Of a stretch of 64,000 bases of DNA, positions 38,569 through 47,292 are shown piece by piece (positions within the stretch are counted from its first letter, which is position 1; the number at the start of each line of letters is the position of its first letter). The translations under genes and the position numbers were made by a program. Under the pieces are notes generated by a model that saw only the letters and a list, made by a program, of their open reading frames with translations, ran no database searches and was not told the DNA's origin. Origin of the DNA: Alphaproteobacteria bacterium HGW-Alphaproteobacteria-18 (GTDB taxonomy: Bacteria > Pseudomonadota > Alphaproteobacteria > Caulobacterales > Hyphomonadaceae); the NCBI GenBank assembly GCA_002841155.1, contig PHEH01000005.1, forward strand, positions 124,001 through 188,000, written 5' to 3'.

Positions 38569-38584
38569 GTTTCGGTAACGAAAC
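38569..38584. promoter_or_regulatory. Candidate operator upstream of acyl-CoA dehydrogenase genes
   Basis: GTTTCG-GTAA-CGAAAC inverted repeat. Confidence 0.4.
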
Positions 38585-38719
38585 GTTCGGGTTGCGTTCG
38601 CAGATGAAATCGGGAACGCCGGGGTGTGCCACACTCTGACGCCGCGTGAACGCTTGGCGAGACGCGATGGCGGGCATAGAGTGACGTAGAGATACAGACT
38701 GTCCAAAGGGAGCATCGCC

Positions 38720-39934
38720 ATGGCTTACGATAATGCCGAACAACTTGAAGAGTTCCGGCTTGAAACGCGCAAATGGCTGGAGGCCAATTGCCCCGCCTCC
38801 ATGCGCACACCGATGAAGGATGATGAAGTCGTCTGGGGTGGCCGCCATGCAACCTTCAAGAACCCCGATTCCAAGCTCTGGCTCGACCGGATGGGAGAGA
38901 AAGGCTGGACGGCGCCGGAATGGCCCAAGGAATATGGTGGCGGTGGCCTGTCGCGCGCAGAAGCCCGCGTGCTGGAGCAGGAGATGCGCCGGATCAAGGC
39001 TCGCCCGCCGCTCTTTTCCTTCGGTCTCTGGATGTTTGGCCCGGCGCTCTTGGAGTTTGGCAATCACGAGCAGAAGCTGCGCTTCATCCCCGATATCGTC
39101 AAAGGCAAGATCCGCTGGTGCCAGGGGTACTCCGAGCCCGGCGCAGGCTCAGACCTCGCGGGCCTACAGACCCGGTGTGAAGACAAGGGCGATCACTATC
39201 TGATCAATGGCCAGAAGGTGTGGACTTCCTATGCCGACAAGGCCGACTGGATCTTCTGCCTGGTGCGCACCGACACCAGCACGAAGCATGAAGGCATCAG
39301 CTTCATCCTGTTCGACATGAAGAGCCCCGGCGTCGAAGCGCGTCCGATCCAGCTGATTTCCGGCGAAAGCCCTTTCTGCGAAACCTTCTTCACCGATGTG
39401 AAGGTGCCCAAGGATCAACTTGTTGGCCGGGTGAATGGCGGCTGGGATATCGCCAAGCGGCTTCTCCAGTTTGAGCGTTCGTCGATTTCGGCCGGCGGTT
39501 TTGGCGGGACAGGCGGCTCGGGCATTCTCGGCCCGGATGATTACGCCAAGCATCATGTTGGCATCGACGAGACGGGCCGCGTTGCCGATGGCGACCTGCG
39601 GGGCCGTATCGCTGATCACAAGATGTACACCAAGGCCTTCGCCCTGACGGTTCAGCGCCAGACTGAGCAGGCCAAGGCCGGTCAGGCGGTCGGCCATACC
39701 GCGTCCATCCTGAAATATGCCGCCGCCAAGATGAACCAGGACCGCCATGAGCTTCTCATCGAAGCGCTCGGCACGGAGGGTCTCGGCTGGGAAGGGGAGG
39801 GCTTTGACAAGGGCGCCCTGAAGGCAACGCGCCAATGGCTGCGCTCCAAGGGCAATTCCATTGAGGGCGGCACGTCTGAGATCAATCTCAACGTCATCGC
39901 CAAGCGCGTGCTCGGCCTGAAAGAGCATCAGTAG
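38720..39934 (+). CDS. Acyl-CoA dehydrogenase family protein
   Basis: WCQGYSEPGAGSDLAGLQTRCEDKGDHYLINGQKVWTSYA; C-term IEGGTSEINLNVIAKRVLGL. Confidence 0.92.
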   Translation: MAYDNAEQLEEFRLETRKWLEANCPASMRTPMKDDEVVWGGRHATFKNPDSKLWLDRMGEKGWTAPEWPKEYGGGGLSRAEARVLEQEMRRIKARPPLFSFGLWMFGPALLEFGNHEQKLRFIPDIVKGKIRWCQGYSEPGAGSDLAGLQTRCEDKGDHYLINGQKVWTSYADKADWIFCLVRTDTSTKHEGISFILFDMKSPGVEARPIQLISGESPFCETFFTDVKVPKDQLVGRVNGGWDIAKRLLQFERSSISAGGFGGTGGSGILGPDDYAKHHVGIDETGRVADGDLRGRIADHKMYTKAFALTVQRQTEQAKAGQAVGHTASILKYAAAKMNQDRHELLIEALGTEGLGWEGEGFDKGALKATRQWLRSKGNSIEGGTSEINLNVIAKRVLGLKEHQ

Positions 39935-39996
39935 GCGCGCGTCTCGCGCGGCCTTTTCAAACGATCCTATGATTTAAAATTTAAGGTGTCAGAGTA

Positions 39997-41133
39997 ATGA
40001 GCTTTGTACTGACTGAAGACCAGGAAATGCTGCGCGAAACCGCGATGGCGTTTGCCCGCGATGAGCTTTCCGTCACCCATCTGCGCGCCCTGCGCGATGC
40101 CGGCGCCAATGGCAAGGATGCCAAGACCCGGCAGAAGCTGGCGGAGCTTGGATTTTTCGGGGTGATTATTCCCGATGAACCAGGCGCAGAAACTTTTGGC
40201 TTGGCTGGCCTGGGGCAGATCCTTGAAGCCCAGGGGCGCACGCTGGCGGCGACGCCGCTGCTACAGACGGCGCTGATTGCAGCCTCTACCCTGCAACTCG
40301 GCGGAAGTCCTGCCCAGCAGGCTGAATGGCTGCCTAAGATCGCGGGCGGCGAGGTCACCTTCGCGCTGGCGCTTGACGAGTCCGCACATTTTTCACCTTA
40401 CAGCGTTGCCACGGAAGCCGAGCGCAATGGGCAGGGCTATACGATCAATGGCCTCAAGAAATATGTGCCGGACGCGCATCATGCCGACATGCTGATCGTG
40501 GTGGCCCGCACATTCGGAGAAAGCGGGGATCGCCATGGCCTCAGCCTCTTCCTCGTGCCGCGCGACGCGAAGGGTGTGACGATCAGTGAGCTGAAGACTG
40601 TGGACAGCCACGGGGCGGCTCATGTGACATTTGAGAATGTGAATGTCGCAGAAGCCGCGCTCATCGGGCCGGCCGATGAGGCTGCGGATATTCTTGATCC
40701 CGTTCTGGATCGCGCCGCCATCGGCCTTGCCGCAGAGATGCTGGGATCGGCCCAGGCGGCGTTCGACATGACGCTGGACTATCTCAATAATCGCAAGCAG
40801 TTCGGCCAGCTGATCGGATCTTTCCAGTCCATGCAGCACCGCGCCGCGAAGATGTTCATTGATCTGGAGATGACACGCTCCTGTGTCGGGGCTGCGCTTG
40901 CGGCAGCGGACGCCGGAAAATCGGACATTGCCGAGCTTGCAAGCCTTGCCAAGGCGCGGGCCGGTGAACTCATTCATCTGGTGTCGAACGAATGCGTTCA
41001 GATGTATGGCGGCATCGGTATGACGGATGCGGCAGAACCCGGTTTCTACATGAAACGCGCGCGGGTTCAGGAGGCCCTCTACGGATCAGCAAGCTGGCAC
41101 CGGGACCGGTATGCCCGCCTGAATGGCTTCTGA
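39997..41133 (+). CDS. Acyl-CoA dehydrogenase family protein
   Basis: GAETFGLAGLGQILEAQGRTLAATPLL, YLNNRKQFGQLIGSFQSMQHRAAKMFID, QMYGGIGMTDAAEPGFYMKRA. Confidence 0.92.
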   Translation: MSFVLTEDQEMLRETAMAFARDELSVTHLRALRDAGANGKDAKTRQKLAELGFFGVIIPDEPGAETFGLAGLGQILEAQGRTLAATPLLQTALIAASTLQLGGSPAQQAEWLPKIAGGEVTFALALDESAHFSPYSVATEAERNGQGYTINGLKKYVPDAHHADMLIVVARTFGESGDRHGLSLFLVPRDAKGVTISELKTVDSHGAAHVTFENVNVAEAALIGPADEAADILDPVLDRAAIGLAAEMLGSAQAAFDMTLDYLNNRKQFGQLIGSFQSMQHRAAKMFIDLEMTRSCVGAALAAADAGKSDIAELASLAKARAGELIHLVSNECVQMYGGIGMTDAAEPGFYMKRARVQEALYGSASWHRDRYARLNGF

Positions 41134-41232
41134 GGCTCTGCCGAAAAGCTGACAAGTCGTTCCGCTTTGGGTTTTCTTTTCGGGTGTTATGTGGAACCAT
41201 GAGTTCCGCATAACAACGAGAAGGAGACACCT

Positions 41233-41769
41233 ATGGCGATTTCCCGCCGCGACGCCAAACCGCTCTGCACAGCTGCCGAGTTTGCGCTTGCCAGTGAGAG
41301 CTTTCCGCCTGATGTCGGCAATCTGACTGAAAGAGAACTCCGTCAACGGATTACGCGTGCGCGTAAACTGCGTGACAAATATACTGATCTTGCAAGCAAA
41401 CAATCCCGCGAGATCCGGGGCAAGGCGGCGCCCACGCGCCAGAAAAAGCCGACCGGCAATGCAGGCACGGAAATGAAGCGCGACTTTTTCGCCGAAACGC
41501 TGGGCCGGTTTGAGGCCAAGCTGGGGATTGTCGAGCGCCGCAATGAGCGCGAAAAGGCTGCTGCCGAGAAGGAAAAGGCGCAGACAGCATTGAAAGCGGC
41601 GCTGGAGCGCAAGCAGAGTGCCAGCACGCCTGCCTCTCGCAAGGCCGGAAAGGGAATGAAGGCGACGCCTTCAAAGAAGGCTCAGGCGTTCCCGAATCTG
41701 CGCACCATGAAAGGCGCTGCGCGTGCGAACAATGCGCGCAGCCAGGCAAAGCGCGACTCCAAACGCTAA
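41233..41769 (+). CDS. Conserved hypothetical Lys/Arg/Ala-rich protein
   Basis: RBS aaggagac; long charged C-terminus. Confidence 0.7.
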   Translation: MAISRRDAKPLCTAAEFALASESFPPDVGNLTERELRQRITRARKLRDKYTDLASKQSREIRGKAAPTRQKKPTGNAGTEMKRDFFAETLGRFEAKLGIVERRNEREKAAAEKEKAQTALKAALERKQSASTPASRKAGKGMKATPSKKAQAFPNLRTMKGAARANNARSQAKRDSKR

Positions 41770-41782
41770 GACGTCAAACAAA

Positions 41783-41817
41783 AAAGCCGCCGCTCCGGCA
41801 TTCGGGGCGGCGGCTTT
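41783..41817. terminator. Bidirectional rho-independent terminator
   Basis: AAAGCCGCCGC/GCGGCGGCTTT stem between convergent genes with flanking A/T tracts. Confidence 0.88.
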
Positions 41818-41836
41818 GTTTTGGGAGAAGACTTGA

Positions 41837-42211
41837 TCAGGCGTTCTTGAGCGCTGCGGCCTTCTTCAGTTCCTTTGCGATGAGATAGTAGACAACCGGG
41901 CGGTGCTTTGCGCGAACGCTACGGCCATACTTCTCGATCGCGGCCTTGATGGCGGCGTCAGCCTTGGCTTCATCTGTCACGCCAAGACGCTTTCCGATGA
42001 AATTCATCTTTACACGAGCAAGTTCTTCCTTGTCGGAAGCGGCGACTGTCGCTGCGTCGGACTTGTAGATGGCAGGGCCGCAAGCTTTGACGCACGCATC
42101 GAGAAGGGCAAGATCGGGGCGGGTCTCGCCGACTTTTTCCTTCAGGTCTGCAATATATTTCTCAACGAGCACTTCTTTGGCGCTGGGCGCCTTGGTGGTG
42201 GCTTTTGCCAT
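41837..42211 (-). CDS. DUF2853 family protein
   Basis: KYIADLKEKVGETRPDLALLDACVKACGPAIYKSDAATVA; VYYLIAKELKK. Confidence 0.85.
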   Translation of the reverse strand: MAKATTKAPSAKEVLVEKYIADLKEKVGETRPDLALLDACVKACGPAIYKSDAATVAASDKEELARVKMNFIGKRLGVTDEAKADAAIKAAIEKYGRSVRAKHRPVVYYLIAKELKKAAALKNA

Positions 42212-42333
42212 GTTTGATTTCCTTCCTTGGTCCGCGCCAGCACAAAAGGCGAAGCGGACAATACTTCAGGGATTGCGAAGGAGGCCTGATGCCTCAATGG
42301 GCATGTAGACCTCGCTTCGCCAGAAGGATCAAG

Positions 42334-42360
42334 CAGAAATGCACAGCCTGTGCATTTCTG
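42334..42360. terminator. Strong hairpin, possible terminator of the SIMPL gene
   Basis: CAGAAATGCACA-GCC-TGTGCATTTCTG, perfect 12-bp stem; weak T tract. Confidence 0.5.
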
Positions 42361-42383
42361 TCTCAATAATCAGTATGCGGAAA

Positions 42384-43295
42384 TCACTTTTTCAGGGCGT
42401 AGATCATGCAGACGCTGGAAGATATCTGCTGTGATTTATCGTCCGAAGGCAGATTCAAAGAGTCAATGTCTGCCTGAGTAATGGTTACCTGTTGCCCGCC
42501 GATGCGTGCTGCTGTGACAGTAACGCTGCTCGGACGCGGTGGGGGCGGAGGTGGGGCCGGGGCCATAGCGGCGGGCGCAGAACGATAATAGTCATAGTCA
42601 CTGCCAGCCATTGAGGACCACTGGCCAAGGCAAGGCCCGCTGCCTTCCTGGACTACCATCAGATTGCCCAAGGTTGCGCCGCTTGCTGCTGCCGTGGCTC
42701 TGGCGCGCGCGGCACCGTCTTTCACGGCCGCTTCATAGGAGGCCAGGTTCATTTCCGTAGTGCGTTCCAGGTAAGTCGAGAGGCCAGTTGAGTTTTCCGG
42801 GCTGAGCGCAAGAGCGCCTGCGCGGGCGGCGCCGGCTTTGGCAACTTCGTCAACGATCACGCTGAGTGTGACGCGCGCTTCATACGCTCTGATCTTGTCT
42901 GAGCGTTCATTGTCGATGCGGTTGCCGTCCTTGTCCTTGTATTGCTCATAGAGCGCGGTGACATTGACAGAGGATTGGATGACGGCGCTGTCGCCGGCCG
43001 TCTTCTTGATCGTCTCATAAGCAAGGCGGCCGCGCTCGACGGCGAGCTGCATGGCCTTCCTGGAATCCTTGTCCGTCTCCAGATAGGTCACCGAGAAAGA
43101 GGCGCGATTTGGCGTCACTTCCATATTCGCGCGGCCGAGCACTTCGATAACCGGGCTGCGCGTCCAGTAAGGCGTGACGAACGCTTCGTTCTGGAAGTCC
43201 GGCACACTCTGCGCGCTGGCCATCATGGCAGAACCCGCGGCGGTGATTGCAAAGAAGGAGCAAGCCAGGGCTCGCAGTCCGGAAAAACGTGTCAT
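42384..43295 (-). CDS. SIMPL (DUF541) domain-containing periplasmic protein
   Basis: VEVLGRANMEVTPNRASFSVTYLETDKDSRKAM-like N-term and C-terminal VTVTA region; start at MTRFSGL. Confidence 0.8.
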   Translation of the reverse strand: MTRFSGLRALACSFFAITAAGSAMMASAQSVPDFQNEAFVTPYWTRSPVIEVLGRANMEVTPNRASFSVTYLETDKDSRKAMQLAVERGRLAYETIKKTAGDSAVIQSSVNVTALYEQYKDKDGNRIDNERSDKIRAYEARVTLSVIVDEVAKAGAARAGALALSPENSTGLSTYLERTTEMNLASYEAAVKDGAARARATAAASGATLGNLMVVQEGSGPCLGQWSSMAGSDYDYYRSAPAAMAPAPPPPPPRPSSVTVTAARIGGQQVTITQADIDSLNLPSDDKSQQISSSVCMIYALKK

Positions 43296-43325
43296 GCATG
43301 TCCCCATAAGATCAGATGTCGAAAC

Positions 43326-43352
43326 GGCCCACGGATGAAATCCGCGGGCCGT
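43326..43352 (-). terminator. Hairpin downstream of bfr
   Basis: cggcccacgga-tgaaa-tccgcgggccg. Confidence 0.55.
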
Positions 43353-43393
43353 CAAAACTATCGAACCTTTAATGTGGCGGCACAATGACCAGA

Positions 43394-43879
43394 TTAGCTC
43401 GCTTTTTCGTTCGCTTCGGACTGAAGTAGCGTGTAGCGCTCGATGCCGATCCGCTCGATCAGGGAGAACTGGGTCTCCAGATAATCGACATGCTCCTCTT
43501 CATTATGGAGGATCTTGTAGAAGAGATCGCGGCTGCCATAGTCGCGCACTTCTTCGCAATACTGGATGGCGTCGCGCAGCAGCGGGATGGCGATATTCTC
43601 AAGCTTGAGGTCGCATTCCAGGATTTCCAGAACGGACTCGCCGATGTGCAGCTTGCCGAGATCCTGGAGGTTTGGAAGCCCCCCGAGGAAGAGGACGCGC
43701 TCAATCAGCCAGTCGGCGTGATGCATTTCCTCGATCGATTCGTCGTGTTCCTTCTTCGCCAGTTTCGAGACGCCCCAGTCGCGCAGCATGCGGGAGTGGA
43801 GGAAATACTGGTTGATGGCGGTCAGCTCGTTTTTCAGGGCCTGGTTCAGGAAGTCGATGACCTTCTTGTCGCCTTTCAT
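43394..43879 (-). CDS. bfr: Bacterioferritin
   Basis: MKGDKKVIDFLNQALKNELTAINQYFLHSRMLRDWG; EEMHHADWLIERVLFLGGLPN; NEEEHVDYLETQ. Confidence 0.97.
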   Translation of the reverse strand: MKGDKKVIDFLNQALKNELTAINQYFLHSRMLRDWGVSKLAKKEHDESIEEMHHADWLIERVLFLGGLPNLQDLGKLHIGESVLEILECDLKLENIAIPLLRDAIQYCEEVRDYGSRDLFYKILHNEEEHVDYLETQFSLIERIGIERYTLLQSEANEKAS

Positions 43880-44085
43880 GGGGAGCTCCGCTTTCTGGCT
43901 TGTTTAGGTGAATCTACTTAGCGCTATAGGCGAGCGGTTTGTAAGGATCAACCAAAAAACCCAATAAAATCAATTGCATATGAAAGTGCGACACAGTTGC
44001 AGCGCGTGCAGGGTGGCGCGCCGTCCCAGCCGGTTCACATCAGTACTTTGAGTTTAAAGGAAGAAACGCTTCAAACAGCGTTGAT

Positions 44086-44295
44086 CTATTCAGCGGCCAT
44101 CATCGGAAACGGCGAACTCTGGCAGTCCATTTTTTCCGAAATCATCTCGCCGATGGTGGTCGAGCACTTACCGCAATTGATCTTGCAGCCATGATGGGCC
44201 TGCACAGCCTTGGGGCTGCGCGCGCCAGCATCGACGGCCTCGCGAACCGACCGGCAGTTGATACGATTGCACACGCAAATGATCATGCGAACCAT
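44086..44295 (-). CDS. bfd: Bacterioferritin-associated ferredoxin
   Basis: MIICVCNRINCRSVREAV...CKINCGKCSTTI, four-Cys 2Fe-2S pattern; upstream of bfr. Confidence 0.9.
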   Translation of the reverse strand: MVRMIICVCNRINCRSVREAVDAGARSPKAVQAHHGCKINCGKCSTTIGEMISEKMDCQSSPFPMMAAE

Positions 44296-44369
44296 TTGCA
44301 GCACTTGCGAATGAGTGTCAATCAGGCTTTTTCCGAAAAAGCGGACTGTTCGGGAAATGGCCAGAAAGC

Positions 44370-44597
44370 TCAATTCTGATGTGGTGGTTCCCAGCCAAAA
44401 ACGTCTTCGATTCCAAGGTTGAAGACCCGGGATATCCGGAAGGCGCTTTCCAGGGATGGGGAGTATTTTCCCAGCTCTATGGCAATGACGGTCTGCCGGG
44501 TGACGCCAATGGCCTCGGCCAGCGCGGCCTGGCTCATCCCGCCCTGAGATTCGCGCAGCTCCCGGATACGATTGGTGATGGGCGGGGCTTTCGCCAT
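44370..44597 (-). CDS. XRE-family helix-turn-helix regulator
   Basis: IRELRESQGGMSQAALAEAIGVTRQTVIAIELGKYSPSLESAFRISRVFNLGIEDVF. Confidence 0.9.
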   Translation of the reverse strand: MAKAPPITNRIRELRESQGGMSQAALAEAIGVTRQTVIAIELGKYSPSLESAFRISRVFNLGIEDVFGWEPPHQN

Positions 44598-44600
44598 CGC

Positions 44601-45083
44601 TCAGGCCCCCCGGCGATAAAGGAAGATCTGAAACACATATTCGGAAATCTGTGACAGCATCAGGCTGAGAAAGATCAGGTGGAACAGCATGTTCCCGTCC
44701 ATTTGGACCGAATAGTGCCAGAGCGCCCCGAGCGCAGGCACGGCCAGCACATAGCTTGACCAGTTGCCGGCCTTATCCGCGATGATCTTTTCCCGCTCAT
44801 CGGCCGGAGCGTCGGCCTCCCTGGCCGCAGAAACAGCGAGAACGGACATAACGATCACTGACGCGATCACGATCAGGATGACATAGCCGATAACGAGACC
44901 GATCAGCGGCGGCGCGGTTTGCCCGAGGGCATTGGAGATACGCACCACTTTGTCGAAATAGAAGAAACCTGCGGCGGCCAGTATGATCGCCATGGCCCAG
45001 GCTGTTTTTTCACGAAACGAAATGTTCTGGAAGGAGGCTAAGAAGGACATCATCAAACCCGCTATGTTAAAGATTTCATACAT
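44601..45083 (-). CDS. Small multi-TM membrane protein paired with XRE regulator
   Basis: Four or five hydrophobic segments; 3-bp gap to the HTH gene. Confidence 0.75.
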   Translation of the reverse strand: MYEIFNIAGLMMSFLASFQNISFREKTAWAMAIILAAAGFFYFDKVVRISNALGQTAPPLIGLVIGYVILIVIASVIVMSVLAVSAAREADAPADEREKIIADKAGNWSSYVLAVPALGALWHYSVQMDGNMLFHLIFLSLMLSQISEYVFQIFLYRRGA

Positions 45084-45109
45084 TCGTGTGTGGATGAAGA
45101 GCTTGGCAA

Positions 45110-45127
45110 TGTCAAATATATTTTACA
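45110..45127. promoter_or_regulatory. Candidate operator of the XRE/membrane protein pair
   Basis: TGTCAAATATATTTTACA, 16/18 palindromic, directly upstream of the operon. Confidence 0.55.
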
Positions 45128-45193
45128 ATTCGCTTGGGGTTCGCTTGACGCCTCCGGGCGCGGCCTCTAGGTCCGGCGCACCATCAATCACCC

Positions 45194-46801
45194 ATGACTG
45201 ACGCCCTGATGACCGATCTCCGCACTCTCGCCCAATCTGCCAAGGCCTGGCCTTTCGAACTCGCGCGCGCGCTGGAAAAGCGCGTCGAGGAGCAGGTGAA
45301 GGCCGGCGAGCGGACGCCTGATGCGCCGGTGATCTTCGAGACTGGCTATGGTCCCTCGGGCTTGCCCCATATCGGCACTTTCGGCGAAGTGGTCCGCACC
45401 ACCATGGTCCGCCACGCTTTTGAAGTGCTGACCGCTGGCAAATACACCACGCGCCTCATCTGCGTGTCCGATGATATGGACGGTATGCGGAAGGTTCCCG
45501 AGACCGTGCCCGATCCCAGATCGCTGGAACAGTTCCTCCAGAAGCCACTGACCACCGTGCCTGATCCGTTTGGCACGCACCCGTCTTATGGCGCGCACAT
45601 GAATGCGCGCCTCTGCGCTTTTCTCGACAAGTTCGGTTTCCAGTACGAGTTTCTCTCGGCAACCGACTGTTACCGGTCTGGCCGGTTTGATGCGATGCTG
45701 CTGCGCGCGGCGGACAAATATCAGGCGATCATGGATGTGATGCTGCCGACCCTTGGGGAAGAGCGCCGCGCGACCTATTCGCCTTTCCTGCCAATCAGCC
45801 CGAGCACCGGCCGGGTGCTCTATGTGCCGATGAAGAAGGTTGACGCGGCCCGCGGGGAAATAACGTTTACGGATGAGGATGGCACTGATGTGACGCTCCC
45901 GGTAACGGGCGGCGCCGTGAAGATGCAGTGGAAACCGGACTTCGGTATGCGCTGGGCCGCCCTTGGCGTGGACTTTGAAATGTTCGGCAAGGACCATCAG
46001 GCCAACGCGCCGATCTATTCGAAAATCTGCCGCATCCTCGGCGCCCGCCCGCCGGAACAATATGTCTATGAACTGTTCCTGGACGAGAAGGGCGAGAAAA
46101 TCTCCAAGACCAAGGGCAATGGCATTTCGGTCGAGCAATGGCTGACTTATGCGCCTGACGAGAGCCTTGCGCTGTTCCAGTTCCAGAAGCCGCGCGTGGC
46201 CAAGAAGCTCTACTTCGACGTGATCCCGAAAGCGGTCGACGAATACCTGACCTTCCTGGAGAAGTTCCCGCAGGAAGAGGCCGCCGCCCAGCTTGAAAAT
46301 CCGGTCTGGCATATTCATTCGGGCCATCCGCCCCTATGGTCGAGCCCGGTCAGCTTTGCGCTTCTTATGAACCTCGTCGCGGTGGCCAATCCGACCGATA
46401 CGTCCCAGCTCTGGGCCTATATCATGCGCTATGCGCCTGAGGCTTCGCCGGAGACCCACCCGCTGCTCGATGAACTCGCTGGCTACGCCATGCGCTATTA
46501 CCGCGACTTCGTGCTGCCCGCCAAAACCTTCCGCGCGCCGACAGATCAGGAGCGCGCCGCGATGGCCGATCTTTCTGCCCTGTTCAAGGCCTTCACCGAT
46601 GAGCCGACCGGCGAAAACCTTCAGACGCTGACCTTCAGCGTCGGCAAGGATCACGGTTTTGAGAATCTGCGCGAATGGTTCAAGGCGCTGTATGAAGTCC
46701 TGCTGGGCCAGGAGCAGGGGCCCCGCTTTGGCAGCTTTGCCGCCCTCTATGGCGTGGCCGAAACAGCGGCGTTGATTGACGACGCCCTCGCGCGTGGCTG
46801 A
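45194..46801 (+). CDS. lysK: Lysine--tRNA ligase, class I
   Basis: [28 protein letters not shown] (HIGH-like), [12 protein letters not shown] (KMSKS-like), class I Rossmann fold. Confidence 0.93.
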   Translation: MTDALMTDLRTLAQSAKAWPFELARALEKRVEEQVKAGERTPDAPVIFETGYGPSGLPHIGTFGEVVRTTMVRHAFEVLTAGKYTTRLICVSDDMDGMRKVPETVPDPRSLEQFLQKPLTTVPDPFGTHPSYGAHMNARLCAFLDKFGFQYEFLSATDCYRSGRFDAMLLRAADKYQAIMDVMLPTLGEERRATYSPFLPISPSTGRVLYVPMKKVDAARGEITFTDEDGTDVTLPVTGGAVKMQWKPDFGMRWAALGVDFEMFGKDHQANAPIYSKICRILGARPPEQYVYELFLDEKGEKISKTKGNGISVEQWLTYAPDESLALFQFQKPRVAKKLYFDVIPKAVDEYLTFLEKFPQEEAAAQLENPVWHIHSGHPPLWSSPVSFALLMNLVAVANPTDTSQLWAYIMRYAPEASPETHPLLDELAGYAMRYYRDFVLPAKTFRAPTDQERAAMADLSALFKAFTDEPTGENLQTLTFSVGKDHGFENLREWFKALYEVLLGQEQGPRFGSFAALYGVAETAALIDDALARG

Positions 46802-46866
46802 GTGGTAAGCTGAAAGTAATACAAAGCCGGGTTATAGGTGGGCCTTCCCAAGGAGGCCTGCCGCCC

Positions 46867-47199
46867 ATGCGTTCACTCATTCTCGCCACGCTCGCCCTGA
46901 CGCTGCCGCTGTCAGGCTGTCTTGCCTCCAAGATCGTGACCGTGCCGGTCAGCCTCGCGGGCGACGCGCTGGAAGCAACTGGCAAGGGCGTGCTCTATGT
47001 CGGCGGCACGGCCGTGCGGGTCACCGGCGACGCGCTCGATGGGCCCGACGAGATGGTTCGCCTCCAGATGACCTACAAGAAAGGCAAGAGCACGCGCACC
47101 GAGACACGCGAAGTGAAAGCCAAATATGTGGAGCGCGAAATCAAGAAGATGAGCAAGAAGGGCAAAGTGGTCGACGTTTCAGTCGAGCCGCTGGACTGA
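46867..47199 (+). CDS. Hypothetical lipoprotein
   Basis: Signal peptide/lipobox LPLSGC; Lys-rich C-term. Confidence 0.7.
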   Translation: MRSLILATLALTLPLSGCLASKIVTVPVSLAGDALEATGKGVLYVGGTAVRVTGDALDGPDEMVRLQMTYKKGKSTRTETREVKAKYVEREIKKMSKKGKVVDVSVEPLD

Positions 47200-47220
47200 T
47201 CTGCGCCCGCCAAGCTGGCC

Positions 47221-47250
47221 ACCCCCGACATGCTTGCGCGTATCGGGGGT
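47221..47250. terminator. Hairpin between convergent genes
   Basis: ACCCCCGA...TCGGGGGT. Confidence 0.5.
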
Positions 47251-47292
47251 GAGGTTTCACTGATCCGGCGCCAGAGGCGGGAAGCGGCCCGC

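Noticed and set aside
45188-46327. 379-aa ORF antisense to class I LysRS
   Set aside because: Antisense shadow ORF; biased composition
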